Positions 16,315-25,806 of a DNA stretch of 64,000 nt are shown piece by piece. Both the position numbers and the translations under genes were made by a program. The stretch is taken from contig NZ_JNZA01000026.1 of assembly GCF_000717345.1 (NCBI RefSeq), forward strand, positions 1 through 64,000, read 5' to 3'. Numbering within the stretch: position 1 is the first letter of the stretch; each line of letters begins with the position of its first letter. Under the pieces are notes generated by a model. It was not told where the DNA came from. It did not search any database and worked only from the letters and a program-made list of their open reading frames with translations. Source of the DNA: Streptomyces lydicus (lineage in GTDB: Bacteria > Actinomycetota > Actinomycetes > Streptomycetales > Streptomycetaceae).

Positions 16315-17982
16315 ATGTCGAACCCGATACGGCAGCCGCGCGCCGCGTTCCCGGCCACGGTGCTCGTCGGTGCCCTGCTGCTCGCCGGCTGCTCCCAGAC
16401 CGTCGAGACCGAACCGCCCGGCAGTACCAGCGCCAAGGTGAAACCCTCGTCCCAGGCCACCCCGAGCTGGGCACCGGTGACCGGAACGCCGCAGGTCATC
16501 CCGGCCGTGCGGGACTTCCGCCGGGCCGAGGGACGCGGCTGGCGCCCGTCCAAGGGAGCCCGGGTGGTCGTTCCGGCCGGCCCGAAGAGCAATGTGGCCG
16601 ACGAGGCGCAACTCATGGCCCACGATTTGGGCGGCCTGCCCGTCGTCTACGGCGGCGAGACCGTCCAGCCGGGCGACATCGAGGTGAAACTCAGCGGCAA
16701 GGGCGGCAGCACCGCCAACAACGTCCCGGTGGAGGGAAGTGCTGACCAGGCGTACACCCTCACCGCGCGCGGCACCCGGCTCACTCTGACGGCCCCCACC
16801 GACACCGGAATTTTCTACGGCACCCGCACTGTCAAGCAGGCCGTGCGCGCCGCCGGCGGGCTGCCCGAGGGCACCATCGAGGACCGGCCGGACCGTCCGC
16901 AGCGCGGCATGTCGCTGGACAACGCGCGCAAGCCCTTCACCCAGGGGTGGATCGAGGACCGGCTGCGCGAGATCGCCGACCTCAAGCTCAACCAGTTCCA
17001 GCTGCACTTCTCCGACGACCAGGGCTTCCGCATCCAGAGCGACACCCACCCCGAGGTGGTCTCCGCCGACCACCTCACCAAGGCGCAGGTCCGCCAGATC
17101 ATCCAGTTGGCGCAGAGCCTGCACATCTCCGTCGTCCCGGAGCTGGACTCGCCCGGCCACCTCGGCGCCGTGCTGGCCCACCACCAGGACCTGCTGCTGC
17201 ACCGGGCGTCCGGCTCGGTGGTCCCGGGCGCGATCGACATCTCCAACCCCAAGGCGGCCCCGCTGGTGGACTCGCTGCTCAAGGAGATGAGCGAGCTGTT
17301 CACCAACCCCAAGGGCGCTCCCGCCTACTGGCACCTGGGCGGTGACGAGTACCAGGCGCTGATGTCGTCCTCCCCGTCGACCACCTATCCGCAGCTCTCC
17401 CGCGCCGCTCGGCAGAAGTACGGGCCGAACGGCACCATCGAGGACCTGGCGACCGGCTGGCTGAACGACCGGCAGAAGACCGTCGAGGCCAAGGGCAAGA
17501 ACCGCATCGAGGCGTGGAACGACGGCTTCTTCTCCAGCCCCAGGGCCAGCGCCGCCAAGAACCGGATGGTCGACTACTGGACCGGCAAGGAGATCGGCAA
17601 GCGCGACCCCGCGGAGTTCCTGCGCGAGGGCCGCAACGTCCTGAACTTCAACGACGAGTTCCTCTACTACGTCCTCGGCGAGCCCAACCAGTTCACCTAC
17701 CCGACGGGCCAGCGGATCTACCAGAGCTGGACCCCGCAGGTGCTCCGCCACACCCAGCCGGTCGCGGTGCCCGCGAGCATGACCGGCCCGGACCGGATCC
17801 CCGGCGCGCGGTTCGCGATCTGGGCCGACCGGTCCCAGGCACAGACACAGGCGCAGGTGGCCGCCGGGATCCGGCTGCCGCTGGCGGCGCTGGCGCAGAA
17901 GACCTGGGACTCGCGGAAGCCCGCGCTGTCCTGGACGGACTTCAAGGCGCTGGCCAACCGGGTGGCAGGGCCGCCCCGGTAA
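16315..17982 (+). CDS. GH20 beta-N-acetylhexosaminidase lipoprotein
   Basis: 555 residues. The lipoprotein signal ends in LAGC (ATVLVGALLLAGC), a GH20 N-terminal alpha/beta domain covers about 60-190, and a catalytic barrel begins RPQRGMSLDNARKPF. The catalytic Asp-Glu pair is in WHLGGDEYQ, and substrate-site Trp residues follow (EAWNDGFF, YQSWTP). It removes terminal N-acetylglucosamine or galactosamine from chitin or glycan fragments outside the cell by substrate-assisted hydrolysis. The ATG at 16315 has GTGAGGA nine bases before and gives the signal; the longer GTG frame from 16192 does not. Single-gene unit, followed by a hairpin at 18007. Confidence 0.92.
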   Translation: MSNPIRQPRAAFPATVLVGALLLAGCSQTVETEPPGSTSAKVKPSSQATPSWAPVTGTPQVIPAVRDFRRAEGRGWRPSKGARVVVPAGPKSNVADEAQLMAHDLGGLPVVYGGETVQPGDIEVKLSGKGGSTANNVPVEGSADQAYTLTARGTRLTLTAPTDTGIFYGTRTVKQAVRAAGGLPEGTIEDRPDRPQRGMSLDNARKPFTQGWIEDRLREIADLKLNQFQLHFSDDQGFRIQSDTHPEVVSADHLTKAQVRQIIQLAQSLHISVVPELDSPGHLGAVLAHHQDLLLHRASGSVVPGAIDISNPKAAPLVDSLLKEMSELFTNPKGAPAYWHLGGDEYQALMSSSPSTTYPQLSRAARQKYGPNGTIEDLATGWLNDRQKTVEAKGKNRIEAWNDGFFSSPRASAAKNRMVDYWTGKEIGKRDPAEFLREGRNVLNFNDEFLYYVLGEPNQFTYPTGQRIYQSWTPQVLRHTQPVAVPASMTGPDRIPGARFAIWADRSQAQTQAQVAAGIRLPLAALAQKTWDSRKPALSWTDFKALANRVAGPPR

Positions 17983-18006
17983 GAAACGGGTGAGAGAAGC
18001 GAGGAC

Positions 18007-18044
18007 GGCCGGGGCCGCCACCCCCCACAGGAGAGGCCCCGGCC
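18007..18044 (+). terminator. Hairpin terminator after GH20 gene
   Basis: A perfect 10-bp GGCCGGGGCC/GGCCCCGGCC stem with an 18-nt loop lies 25 bp after the hexosaminidase stop. Confidence 0.6.
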
Positions 18045-18534
18045 GCCGTTCGCGAAGGGCCGTGACGGCCCCCTAATCCGTACAGCGCCAGACGGCTCGA
18101 AAGCGTCACACGCGGTGCGGGCCGGGGTACCGCCAGTGCTCTGGACGCGGGCCCGGCCCGGCCCGTAACGTGCGGATCCGCGCCGGTGGGCGCACTGGTC
18201 GCGACCCCACGGCGGCCTGCATCACGACGTTCCTCCCGGGAGTTCCAGATGGATCCGTGCGCGCGCCTCTCCGGTGCGTCGGCCGCGTGGCGCAGCCCGG
18301 GTTCCGGCCCCGGCCGGGCGGCCGGGAGCGCCCTCCCGGGTTCGGGGCGGGTGTGTCCACGGGTTACGGTCAGCAGGAACGGCCGGGTTACCGGGAGTTC
18401 CCGGTGCGTCCTGACCAGCGGTGACGGGCGCTAGCCCGGACAGCTCCCGGGCGGCAGCCGGCGACGGAGCCGGACAAGGACACAAAGCAGCAAGGACCGG
18501 GCGGCGGACATTCCACGTGCGACAGGATGGACCC
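18045..18534. other. 490-bp intergenic region before the sigma-factor gene
   Basis: GC-rich DNA with overlapping short frames on both strands (for example 18170-18424 and 18106-18360). They show no domain, no ribosome site and arginine/proline-rich composition, so I take them as non-coding. The region should hold the promoter of the downstream sigma factor; no clear -35/-10 pair is visible. Confidence 0.45.
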
Positions 18535-19302
18535 GTGCGAGGGGACGACATTCAGCCGGACGACCGTCGGCTGACGGTGGCCGTGCAGGCGGCGCAGGAC
18601 GGCGACGAGGCCGCGTTCCGAACCGTCTACCGCGCCGTACATCCCCGACTTCTGGGGTATGTGCGGACGTTGGTGAGCGAAGCGGACGTTGAGGACGTCA
18701 CCTCCGAGACCTGGCTCCAGATAACCCGCGACCTCGCGCGCTTCACCGGCGACGCCGACCGCTTCCGCGGCTGGGCCGCCCGCATCGCCCGCAACCGCGC
18801 GCTGGACCACATCCGGATGCGCGGCCGCCGCCCGGCGATCGGCGGCGACGAGAGCGAACTGGCCGACACCCCCGCCGCGTCGGACACCGCCGGCGAGGCG
18901 CTGGAGGCCCTCGGCACCGGCCGCACCATGCGGCTGATAGCCAGGCTCCCGCAGGACCAGGCCGAGGCGGTGGTGCTGCGGGTGGTGGTGGGGCTGGACG
19001 CCAAGTCCACCGCGGAGGTGCTCGGCAAGCGCCCCGGCGCGGTGCGCACCGCCGCACACCGCGGTCTGCGCAAGCTCGCGGAGTTGATCGGAGAGCCGCC
19101 CGGCGGCGGCCCGGAGGACGCCGACGACCGCACCGACGAAGCCGACGGCGCCCCCACGGGGCGCCTCGCACCCGGTCCCCGCAAGGGCGGCGGACCGGTG
19201 AGCGGCCTGCCGCTCCAGGACCGAAGACGCCGCGACGGCGTGGCGGAATCGTACGTACCAGGTGTGACGGAAACGGCCGCCGGAACGCAGAAGGACATGT
19301 GA
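18535..19302 (+). CDS. ECF-type RNA polymerase sigma factor
   Basis: 255 residues. Region 2 runs from DEAAFRTVYRAVHPRLLGYVRTLV through DVEDVTSETWLQITRDLARF to RGWAARIARNRALDHIR, and region 4 contains LPQDQAEAVVLRVVVGLDAKSTAEVLGKRPGAVRTAAHRGLRKL, the -35-binding helix-turn-helix. A charged tail of ~75 residues after region 4 is unusual for the smallest ECF factors. The GTG at 18535 follows AGGATGG. The stop TGA overlaps by one base the ATG of a membrane protein that is probably its regulator. I do not assign it to a named sigma gene. Confidence 0.9.
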   Translation: MRGDDIQPDDRRLTVAVQAAQDGDEAAFRTVYRAVHPRLLGYVRTLVSEADVEDVTSETWLQITRDLARFTGDADRFRGWAARIARNRALDHIRMRGRRPAIGGDESELADTPAASDTAGEALEALGTGRTMRLIARLPQDQAEAVVLRVVVGLDAKSTAEVLGKRPGAVRTAAHRGLRKLAELIGEPPGGGPEDADDRTDEADGAPTGRLAPGPRKGGGPVSGLPLQDRRRRDGVAESYVPGVTETAAGTQKDM

Positions 19303-20345
19303 TGGCCGACGACCGGTACAACTGGCTCGACAAGGACACCGCGGAGCGGCTGCTGCGCGGTGAACCGGTCAGTGCCCGGCGCGGCGACGGCGCGCAAGAG
19401 CTCGAACAACTGCTGAAGGCCGCCGCCGCGGTCGGCGCCGAGGCTCCCGGCACCGCGCCGCTGCCCGGTGAGGAGACCGCCCTCGCGGCGTTCCGCCAGG
19501 CCGCTCGCGCCGGTGCCCGGTCGCGGGCCCGTGGCGCCGACGCGCCGCCGGCCGCCGTCCGCTCCGGTCGCGCCACCGGCCTCACCGAACGCACCCGGCT
19601 CGCCCGCCCCTTGCGGCGCGGCTTCGCCGTGGCCCTCGCCGCCTGCGCCATCGGCGGCGTCGCCGTCGCCGCCGGCACCGGCGTCCTGACGGCCCCCTTC
19701 CAAGGCGGCGGCGACCCCGACCCGGGCTCCAGCGTGTCCGCAGCCGAGTCCCCCGGGCCGCTGGACACCCGCGAGCCGGGCGCCGAGACGGACGGCACGA
19801 CGGCCCGGACCCCCGACGCCACACCGGGCGGCGGGACCTCCGCACCCGGCGGCACCCCGACCCCGGGCGCCAGCCCGGGCGCGAGCCGGACCCCCGGCAC
19901 GCCCGGCGGCACCGCCGGCCGCGACGACCGGCCCGGCGGCGGGAAGGGCGACGGCGGACGCGGCACCAAGAAGCAGTTCCTGCTCGGCCTCTGCCGGAAC
20001 TACGAATCCGGCAAACGGGACGGGATGGACCGCGACGGGCTGCGCCGCCTCGAAAAGCGGGCCGGCGGTGCGGAGAAGGTGCACGTCTTCTGCCGTGCCT
20101 ACCTGGCGCGTTACGGCGTCGGCGGCGGCTCCGGTGACAACGATGGCTTCAGCGGTGGCCTGGGCGGCAGCGGGAGCAGCGGCGGCTCGGGGCAGAGCGG
20201 TGACCCCGGCGGCGACCAGGAGGGTGGGCCAGCGCCCTCCTCGCCCGGCGCCACCACCCCCGGTACCGCCACCCCGTCCCCTTCCCCGTCCGTGACCAGC
20301 ACGGACTCCGTCAGCGCGACGCCCGGTGTGACGGTCGGCAGCTAG
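19302..20345 (+). CDS. Membrane protein, candidate anti-sigma partner
   Basis: 347 residues: a cytosolic N-terminus of ~105 residues, one membrane helix (FAVALAACAIGGVAVAAGTGV), a long Pro/Gly/Thr-rich extracellular linker, a small conserved domain with two Cys (LLGLCRNYESGKRDG and VHVFCRAYLARYG), and a Ser/Thr/Pro-rich end. Its start shares a base with the sigma-factor stop, so it is translationally coupled, the usual relation of an anti-sigma factor to its sigma factor. I see no classical zinc anti-sigma HxxxCxxC motif in the N-terminal part, so the role is inferred from position and topology. Confidence 0.72.
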   Translation: MADDRYNWLDKDTAERLLRGEPVSARRGDGAQELEQLLKAAAAVGAEAPGTAPLPGEETALAAFRQAARAGARSRARGADAPPAAVRSGRATGLTERTRLARPLRRGFAVALAACAIGGVAVAAGTGVLTAPFQGGGDPDPGSSVSAAESPGPLDTREPGAETDGTTARTPDATPGGGTSAPGGTPTPGASPGASRTPGTPGGTAGRDDRPGGGKGDGGRGTKKQFLLGLCRNYESGKRDGMDRDGLRRLEKRAGGAEKVHVFCRAYLARYGVGGGSGDNDGFSGGLGGSGSSGGSGQSGDPGGDQEGGPAPSSPGATTPGTATPSPSPSVTSTDSVSATPGVTVGS

Positions 20346-20545
20346 GTGTGACGTTTTCCGACCCGGTGACGCAGTACTGAGTGAAGCCGACTGGTCATCG
20401 GCTGCGCGACGAGCCGGGGTTCCCCCCGTACCTACGGCTCAGCGCACTCGGCGCGGGCGGGGCACGTTCCCCCGGCCCTGCCCGCGCCCCATCTCCTCCG
20501 ACGCCAGGTGTCAACCGGCGCGCCACCGGCGGTGGTTTCACCGCC

Positions 20546-20585
20546 CTAGGGCCTGTCCGATGGGTCAGGGTCGGAAAGGCCCTAG
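20546..20585. terminator. Bidirectional hairpin overlapping the L,D-transpeptidase stop
   Basis: A 15-bp stem with one mismatch (CTAGGGCCTGTCCGA and TCGGAAAGGCCCTAG) around a 10-nt loop lies between convergent genes. Its right arm includes the stop codon of the L,D-transpeptidase. Confidence 0.65.
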
Positions 20586-21460
20586 TGGTAGACGACCACC
20601 TTCGTTCCCTTCCGCACCGCGTCGAACAGCGCGGCGACCTTCGCCTTGTCCCGTACGTTGACGCAGCCGTGCGAGGCGCCGGTGTAGCCGCGGGCGGCGA
20701 AGTCCGCCGAGTAGTGCACGGCCTGGCCGCCGCTGAAGAACATCGCGTACGGCATGGCCGTGTGGTACAGCGTCGAGACGTGCCGGCGGCTCTTGAACGT
20801 GATGGCGAAGGTGCCCTCGCGGGTCGGGGTGTACTGCGAGCCGAAGCGGACGTCCATCGCCGAGACGATCCGGCCGTCGACGACCCAGGCCAGCGTGTTG
20901 CTCCGCTTGCTGATGCAGATCACCCGGCCCGTCAGACAGCGCGGATCGGGCGTGCCGACCGGCCGGGAGGTGGCCGGGTAGAGGTCGGCCCGCGACGGCC
21001 GGTGGGTGCGGGCGCGCAGCGCGCTCCACAGGGCCGGCTGCACGGCGCCCGTACGGGGCAGGCCCTGCTGCTTCTGGAAGGCACGGACCGCGGTGGCGGT
21101 GACGGCGGCGTAGTAGCCCGTCGGGGCGCGGTCGAACAGACCCAGCTGGGTCAGCCGCGCCTGGAGTTCACGGACCTGCGCGCCGCGGGCACCGGCGGCC
21201 ATGACCGGCCTGGCGGCCCGCGGGGCGGGGTGGCCGGTGCGGTGCGGGCGCGGTGCGGCGGCGCGTTCGGCCGGGGCGGCCGGCGGTGCGTGCGAGCGGA
21301 GCGGCGGCGGGGCCTGCGTCGTGGGGGCGAAGTGGACGCCCTTGCTGTCGGGAGCGCCGGTTCTGGTGACCGTCACCGGACGGCAGCCCACCGCCAGCGC
21401 CGCCACCACCAGCACCGCGGCCACCGCCGGGGCCGCCCCTCTTCCGCTGCTCCGCTTCAT
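20582..21460 (-). CDS. L,D-transpeptidase with peptidoglycan-binding domain
   Basis: 292 residues: a lipoprotein-type signal (VAAVLVVAALAVGC, Cys at about 26), a Pro/Ala-rich spacer, a PG_binding_1 domain (about 92-150; VRELQARLTQLGLF, AVRAFQKQQGLPRTG), then a YkuD domain with the active-site sequence HYSADFAARGYTGASHGCVNVR, catalytic Cys in SHGC. Such enzymes form 3-3 cross-links in peptidoglycan or attach proteins to it. The ATG gives the signal. No neighbouring cell-wall gene is co-transcribed; divergent from the mutase gene. Confidence 0.92.
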   Translation of the reverse strand: MKRSSGRGAAPAVAAVLVVAALAVGCRPVTVTRTGAPDSKGVHFAPTTQAPPPLRSHAPPAAPAERAAAPRPHRTGHPAPRAARPVMAAGARGAQVRELQARLTQLGLFDRAPTGYYAAVTATAVRAFQKQQGLPRTGAVQPALWSALRARTHRPSRADLYPATSRPVGTPDPRCLTGRVICISKRSNTLAWVVDGRIVSAMDVRFGSQYTPTREGTFAITFKSRRHVSTLYHTAMPYAMFFSGGQAVHYSADFAARGYTGASHGCVNVRDKAKVAALFDAVRKGTKVVVYH

Positions 21461-21596
21461 GCGTCAACCCCCGGATCTCGGCGGCCCGACCGGCCACCGG
21501 TGATGCTTCCCAGCGCTGCGGCGTGGCGAACCTGCGGGCATGCTGTGACCAAGGCGTAAAACGGCATAACGGTCACCGCACGGGAGGCGTACGTCC

Positions 21597-23195
<1,599 letters not shown>

Positions 23196-23267
23196 GGCTG
23201 TGCCGGGACGGAGCGGGGCGGCTCGCTCCACCCGGGCCGCGGGCTCGCGCCGCCCGGCCCCGCAGGT

Positions 23268-24074
23268 TCATTCCACCCGGGCCGCGAACCCGTAGAACAG
23301 GTCCTGTCCCGGGACCGGGAGGCCGGGCGGCAGTGGTTCGCCGGGCAGGGCCGGCAGGGCGCAGTCGTCCCAGACCATGCCGGTCTCGCCGAAGTGTCCG
23401 GCGAGTTCGATGACGCTCACCGGCTCGCCGTACGCATGGCCGGTGAGGGTCGCCGAGCCGCTCAGGCCGCATCCGTCGGTGAGCCGGAACCACTGGTCGC
23501 AGGCCCAGCGCAGTTCGTCGGGACGGGTCGCGACGATCGTGGTGCGGTGCACGACCGATCCGCTCCAGGCGTCGTCCTCCACCACGTAGAAGCTGTAGCC
23601 GCCGCCGTCCCGCGGGGGCGCGGAGGCGGCCTCTCCGGCTGGGGCGGGCAGTTCGAGCGCGGCGGCCAGCTCGGACAGGTCGGGGCCGGTGAGGTGCCGC
23701 TCCGTGCCGGCCGCGCGTATCCGGGTCAGCAGATCCGCCGCCTCGGCGCGCCGCCGTCCGATCGTGGTCTCGTCCTCCCCGAACTCCTCGGCGGCCGAGG
23801 GATGGAGCTCGGTCATGTTCTGCCAGTAGTCGATCTGCTGGGCCAGGCGTCCGGCCAGCAACGTCATCGCGGGGACGTCGCGAGGGCACGTGCGCAGTAC
23901 GGCGCGCAGCCAGGGCTCCTCCGGCCAGGTCTGCCCCTCCGCCTCGTCCGCCGCGGGGCCGGCCGGACCGGCCACCGTCAGGCACAGCAGCCGGGCCCAC
24001 CCGAGTGCGGCCCGGGTGTCGCCGGCCGTTGCCGCGGCGCGCAGCTGCGCGAGCGCCTCGTCGTTGATTGCCAT
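23268..24074 (-). CDS. Hypothetical protein
   Basis: 268 residues, cytosolic, not recognised. The N-terminal ~110 residues are helical, with a repeat-like start (LAQLRAAATAGDTRAALGWARLL) reminiscent of tetratricopeptide or Sel1 helices. The C-terminal half is predicted strands (GGGYSFYVVEDDAWSGSVVHRTTIVATR) with conserved-looking WACDQWF and GMVWDDCALP. The start at 24074 lies 50 bp from a divergent small zinc-ribbon-like gene. The last codons are repeated as a 15-bp direct copy 45 bp beyond the stop (TCCACCCGGGCCGCG at 23227 and 23272). Confidence 0.65.
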   Translation of the reverse strand: MAINDEALAQLRAAATAGDTRAALGWARLLCLTVAGPAGPAADEAEGQTWPEEPWLRAVLRTCPRDVPAMTLLAGRLAQQIDYWQNMTELHPSAAEEFGEDETTIGRRRAEAADLLTRIRAAGTERHLTGPDLSELAAALELPAPAGEAASAPPRDGGGYSFYVVEDDAWSGSVVHRTTIVATRPDELRWACDQWFRLTDGCGLSGSATLTGHAYGEPVSVIELAGHFGETGMVWDDCALPALPGEPLPPGLPVPGQDLFYGFAARVE

Positions 24075-24124
24075 GAACGGAGGCTAGCGAGAGGGACCGA
24101 CAGCCGGTCCGTCAGACTGGTGCC

Positions 24125-24337
24125 ATGTCCTCACCCCGCCGCGCGTGCCCCGTCTGCACCCGAGAGATCGCCGTCGTCGGCGGCCGCTATGCCCGTCATG
24201 ACCCTCCGGGCCGCCGTACGGGTATCGAGCTGATCTCCTGTCCCGGATCGCGGCGGATGGCGCCGATGATGGCGCCGGCGGAGAAGCTGTTCGACCCGGA
24301 GGAGCCACCGATGCCGGGCCAGCAGCCGCTGTTCTGA
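24125..24337 (+). CDS. Small CxxC protein, hypothetical
   Basis: 70 residues beginning MSSPRRACPVCTREIAVVGGRYARHD. One CPVC pair plus a later Cys (LISCPGS) with His suggests a small zinc-ribbon fold; the rest is Pro/Met-rich. The composition and third-position GC fit a real Streptomyces gene, and the start lies in a short divergent gap with the 23268-24074 gene. No function can be assigned. Confidence 0.6.
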   Translation: MSSPRRACPVCTREIAVVGGRYARHDPPGRRTGIELISCPGSRRMAPMMAPAEKLFDPEEPPMPGQQPLF

Positions 24338-24386
24338 GGGGTGGTGGGCCGGCCGGCGGGTCCGGCTACCGCACCGGACATCGCAA

Positions 24387-25088
24387 CTACGGTGCCAGCA
24401 CGTCCAGTTCGGCCATCGCGCCGGCGGTGATTTCCCGCGTCAGCGCTTCCGCCCGTTCCGCGTCGCCGGTGCGTACGGCCTCCGCCACCTGGACGTGGAG
24501 GGTGACCGCGGCGGGGTCGGGGTCGGTGAACATCACGTGGTGCTGGGTGCGGCCGGTCAGCACGGCGGCGACCACGTCGCCGAGGCGGGCGAACATCTCG
24601 TTGCCGGAGGCGGTCAGCACGATCCGGTGGAAGGCGACGTCGTGGACGAGGTAGGCGTCGAGCTGCTGGCCGCGTGAGGTGGCGACCATGCCCATCGCGT
24701 GCTCGGTGAGCGCGGCGCACTGCTCGGGGGTGGCGTGCCGGGCGGCGAGGCCCGCGGCGACCGGTTCGACGGCCGAGCGCAGCACGGTCAGCGAGCGCAG
24801 CTGCCGGGGGCGGTCCCGGCCGGCGAGCCGCCAGCCGATCACCCGGGGGTCGTAGACGTTCCACTCCTCGGTGGGGCGGACGGTCACCCCGACCCGGCGG
24901 CGGGAGGCGACCAGGCACATGGATTCCAGGACCCGGATCGCCTCGCGGATGACCGTGCGTGAGACGTCGAAGCGCTGCTCCAGCTCGTCCGTGCGCAGGA
25001 TCGTGCCCGGAGGGTAGTCCCCCGCGGTGATCGCGGGTCCGAGGGACTCCAGCACACGGGCGTGCAGCCCCTTCCCCTCGTTTTCCAT
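24387..25088 (-). CDS. gntR: GntR/FadR-family regulator of gluconate genes
   Basis: 233 residues. An N-terminal winged helix (VLESLGPAITAGDYPPGTILRTDELEQRFDVSRTVIREAIRVLESMCLV) is joined to an all-helical FCD ligand domain with metal-site residues (HDVAFHRIVLTASGNEMF, and HVQVAEAVRTGD). It is divergent from a gluconokinase and gluconate permease operon, the classic arrangement for a gluconate-responsive repressor. Inverted half-sites in the intergenic region (25120-25168) are its likely target. The name rests on context and family, not on direct identity. Confidence 0.85.
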   Translation of the reverse strand: MENEGKGLHARVLESLGPAITAGDYPPGTILRTDELEQRFDVSRTVIREAIRVLESMCLVASRRRVGVTVRPTEEWNVYDPRVIGWRLAGRDRPRQLRSLTVLRSAVEPVAAGLAARHATPEQCAALTEHAMGMVATSRGQQLDAYLVHDVAFHRIVLTASGNEMFARLGDVVAAVLTGRTQHHVMFTDPDPAAVTLHVQVAEAVRTGDAERAEALTREITAGAMAELDVLAP

Positions 25089-25119
25089 GGGCCAAGCCTA
25101 CGTTCCCGCACTCCGGCCA

Positions 25120-25168
25120 ATTAAGTATGACGTTTGCATCACAGGCTCTTGAATACGTCGTACCTAAT
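25120..25168. promoter_or_regulatory. Inverted half-sites, putative GntR operator
   Basis: ATTAAGTATGACGT (25120-25133) and, inverted, ACGTCGTACCTAAT (25155-25168) match at 12 of 14 positions with a 21-bp spacer. They lie in the gntR/gntK gap and are AT-rich compared with the surroundings. Confidence 0.6.
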
Positions 25169-25220
25169 GGGTTTCAGTGGGGTGCGCACGAGGTCAAGGA
25201 AGACAGCGAGGTACCACGGG

Positions 25221-25739
25221 ATGAGCACCCCCGACGTCATCGTCGTGATGGGCGTGGCCGGCACCGGCAAGACCACGATCGGCCCGCTGGTGGCCGCCGA
25301 GCTGGGCGTTCCGTACGCCGAGGGGGACGACTTCCATCCGCCGGCCAACATCGCCAAGATGTCGGCCGGGGTCCCGCTGGACGACGCGGACCGCGGGCCG
25401 TGGCTGGACGCCATCGGCGCCTGGGCCCACGGGCGGTCCGGGCGCGGCGGTGTCGTCAGCAGCTCCGCGCTCAAGCGCTCCTACCGGGACCGTCTGCGGG
25501 CCGCGGCGCCCGGCGCCGTCTTCCTGCACCTGACCGGTGACCGCGCGCTGATCGAGGCGCGGATGGCCGAGCGCAAGGGCCACTTCATGCCGACCGCGCT
25601 GCTGGACTCCCAGTTCGCCACGCTCGAACCCCTCGGGGACGACGAGGCCGGCGTCGCGGTGGACGTCTCCGGCACCCCCCGGGAGATCGCCGCGCGCGCG
25701 GTGGCCGCACTCCGTGCGAGGACCGCCCCCACCGGATGA
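25221..25739 (+). CDS. gntK: Gluconokinase
   Basis: 172 residues. The P-loop is GVAGTGKTT (Walker A), followed by the carbohydrate-kinase motifs EGDDFHPPANIAKMSAGVPLDD and KRSYRDRLR, then FLHLTGD and ERKGHFMPTALLDSQFATLE. It phosphorylates D-gluconate to 6-phosphogluconate, feeding the pentose-phosphate route. The ATG at 25221 begins MSTPDVIVVMGVAG and has GAGGTACC in front; an upstream in-frame ATG at 25134 falls inside the operator and is rejected. First gene of the operon with gntP (67 bp gap). Confidence 0.94.
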   Translation: MSTPDVIVVMGVAGTGKTTIGPLVAAELGVPYAEGDDFHPPANIAKMSAGVPLDDADRGPWLDAIGAWAHGRSGRGGVVSSSALKRSYRDRLRAAAPGAVFLHLTGDRALIEARMAERKGHFMPTALLDSQFATLEPLGDDEAGVAVDVSGTPREIAARAVAALRARTAPTG

Positions 25740-25806
25740 CCCGGGGCCGCGCGCCCCGGAACGCACCACCCCCTCTTCCCCCTCCCCTCCAAGCAAGGGA
25801 ATCGCC

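Noticed and set aside
18106..18424. Overlapping small frames before the sigma gene
   Set aside because: Arg/Pro/Gly-rich products on both strands without ribosome sites or similarity; taken as non-coding.
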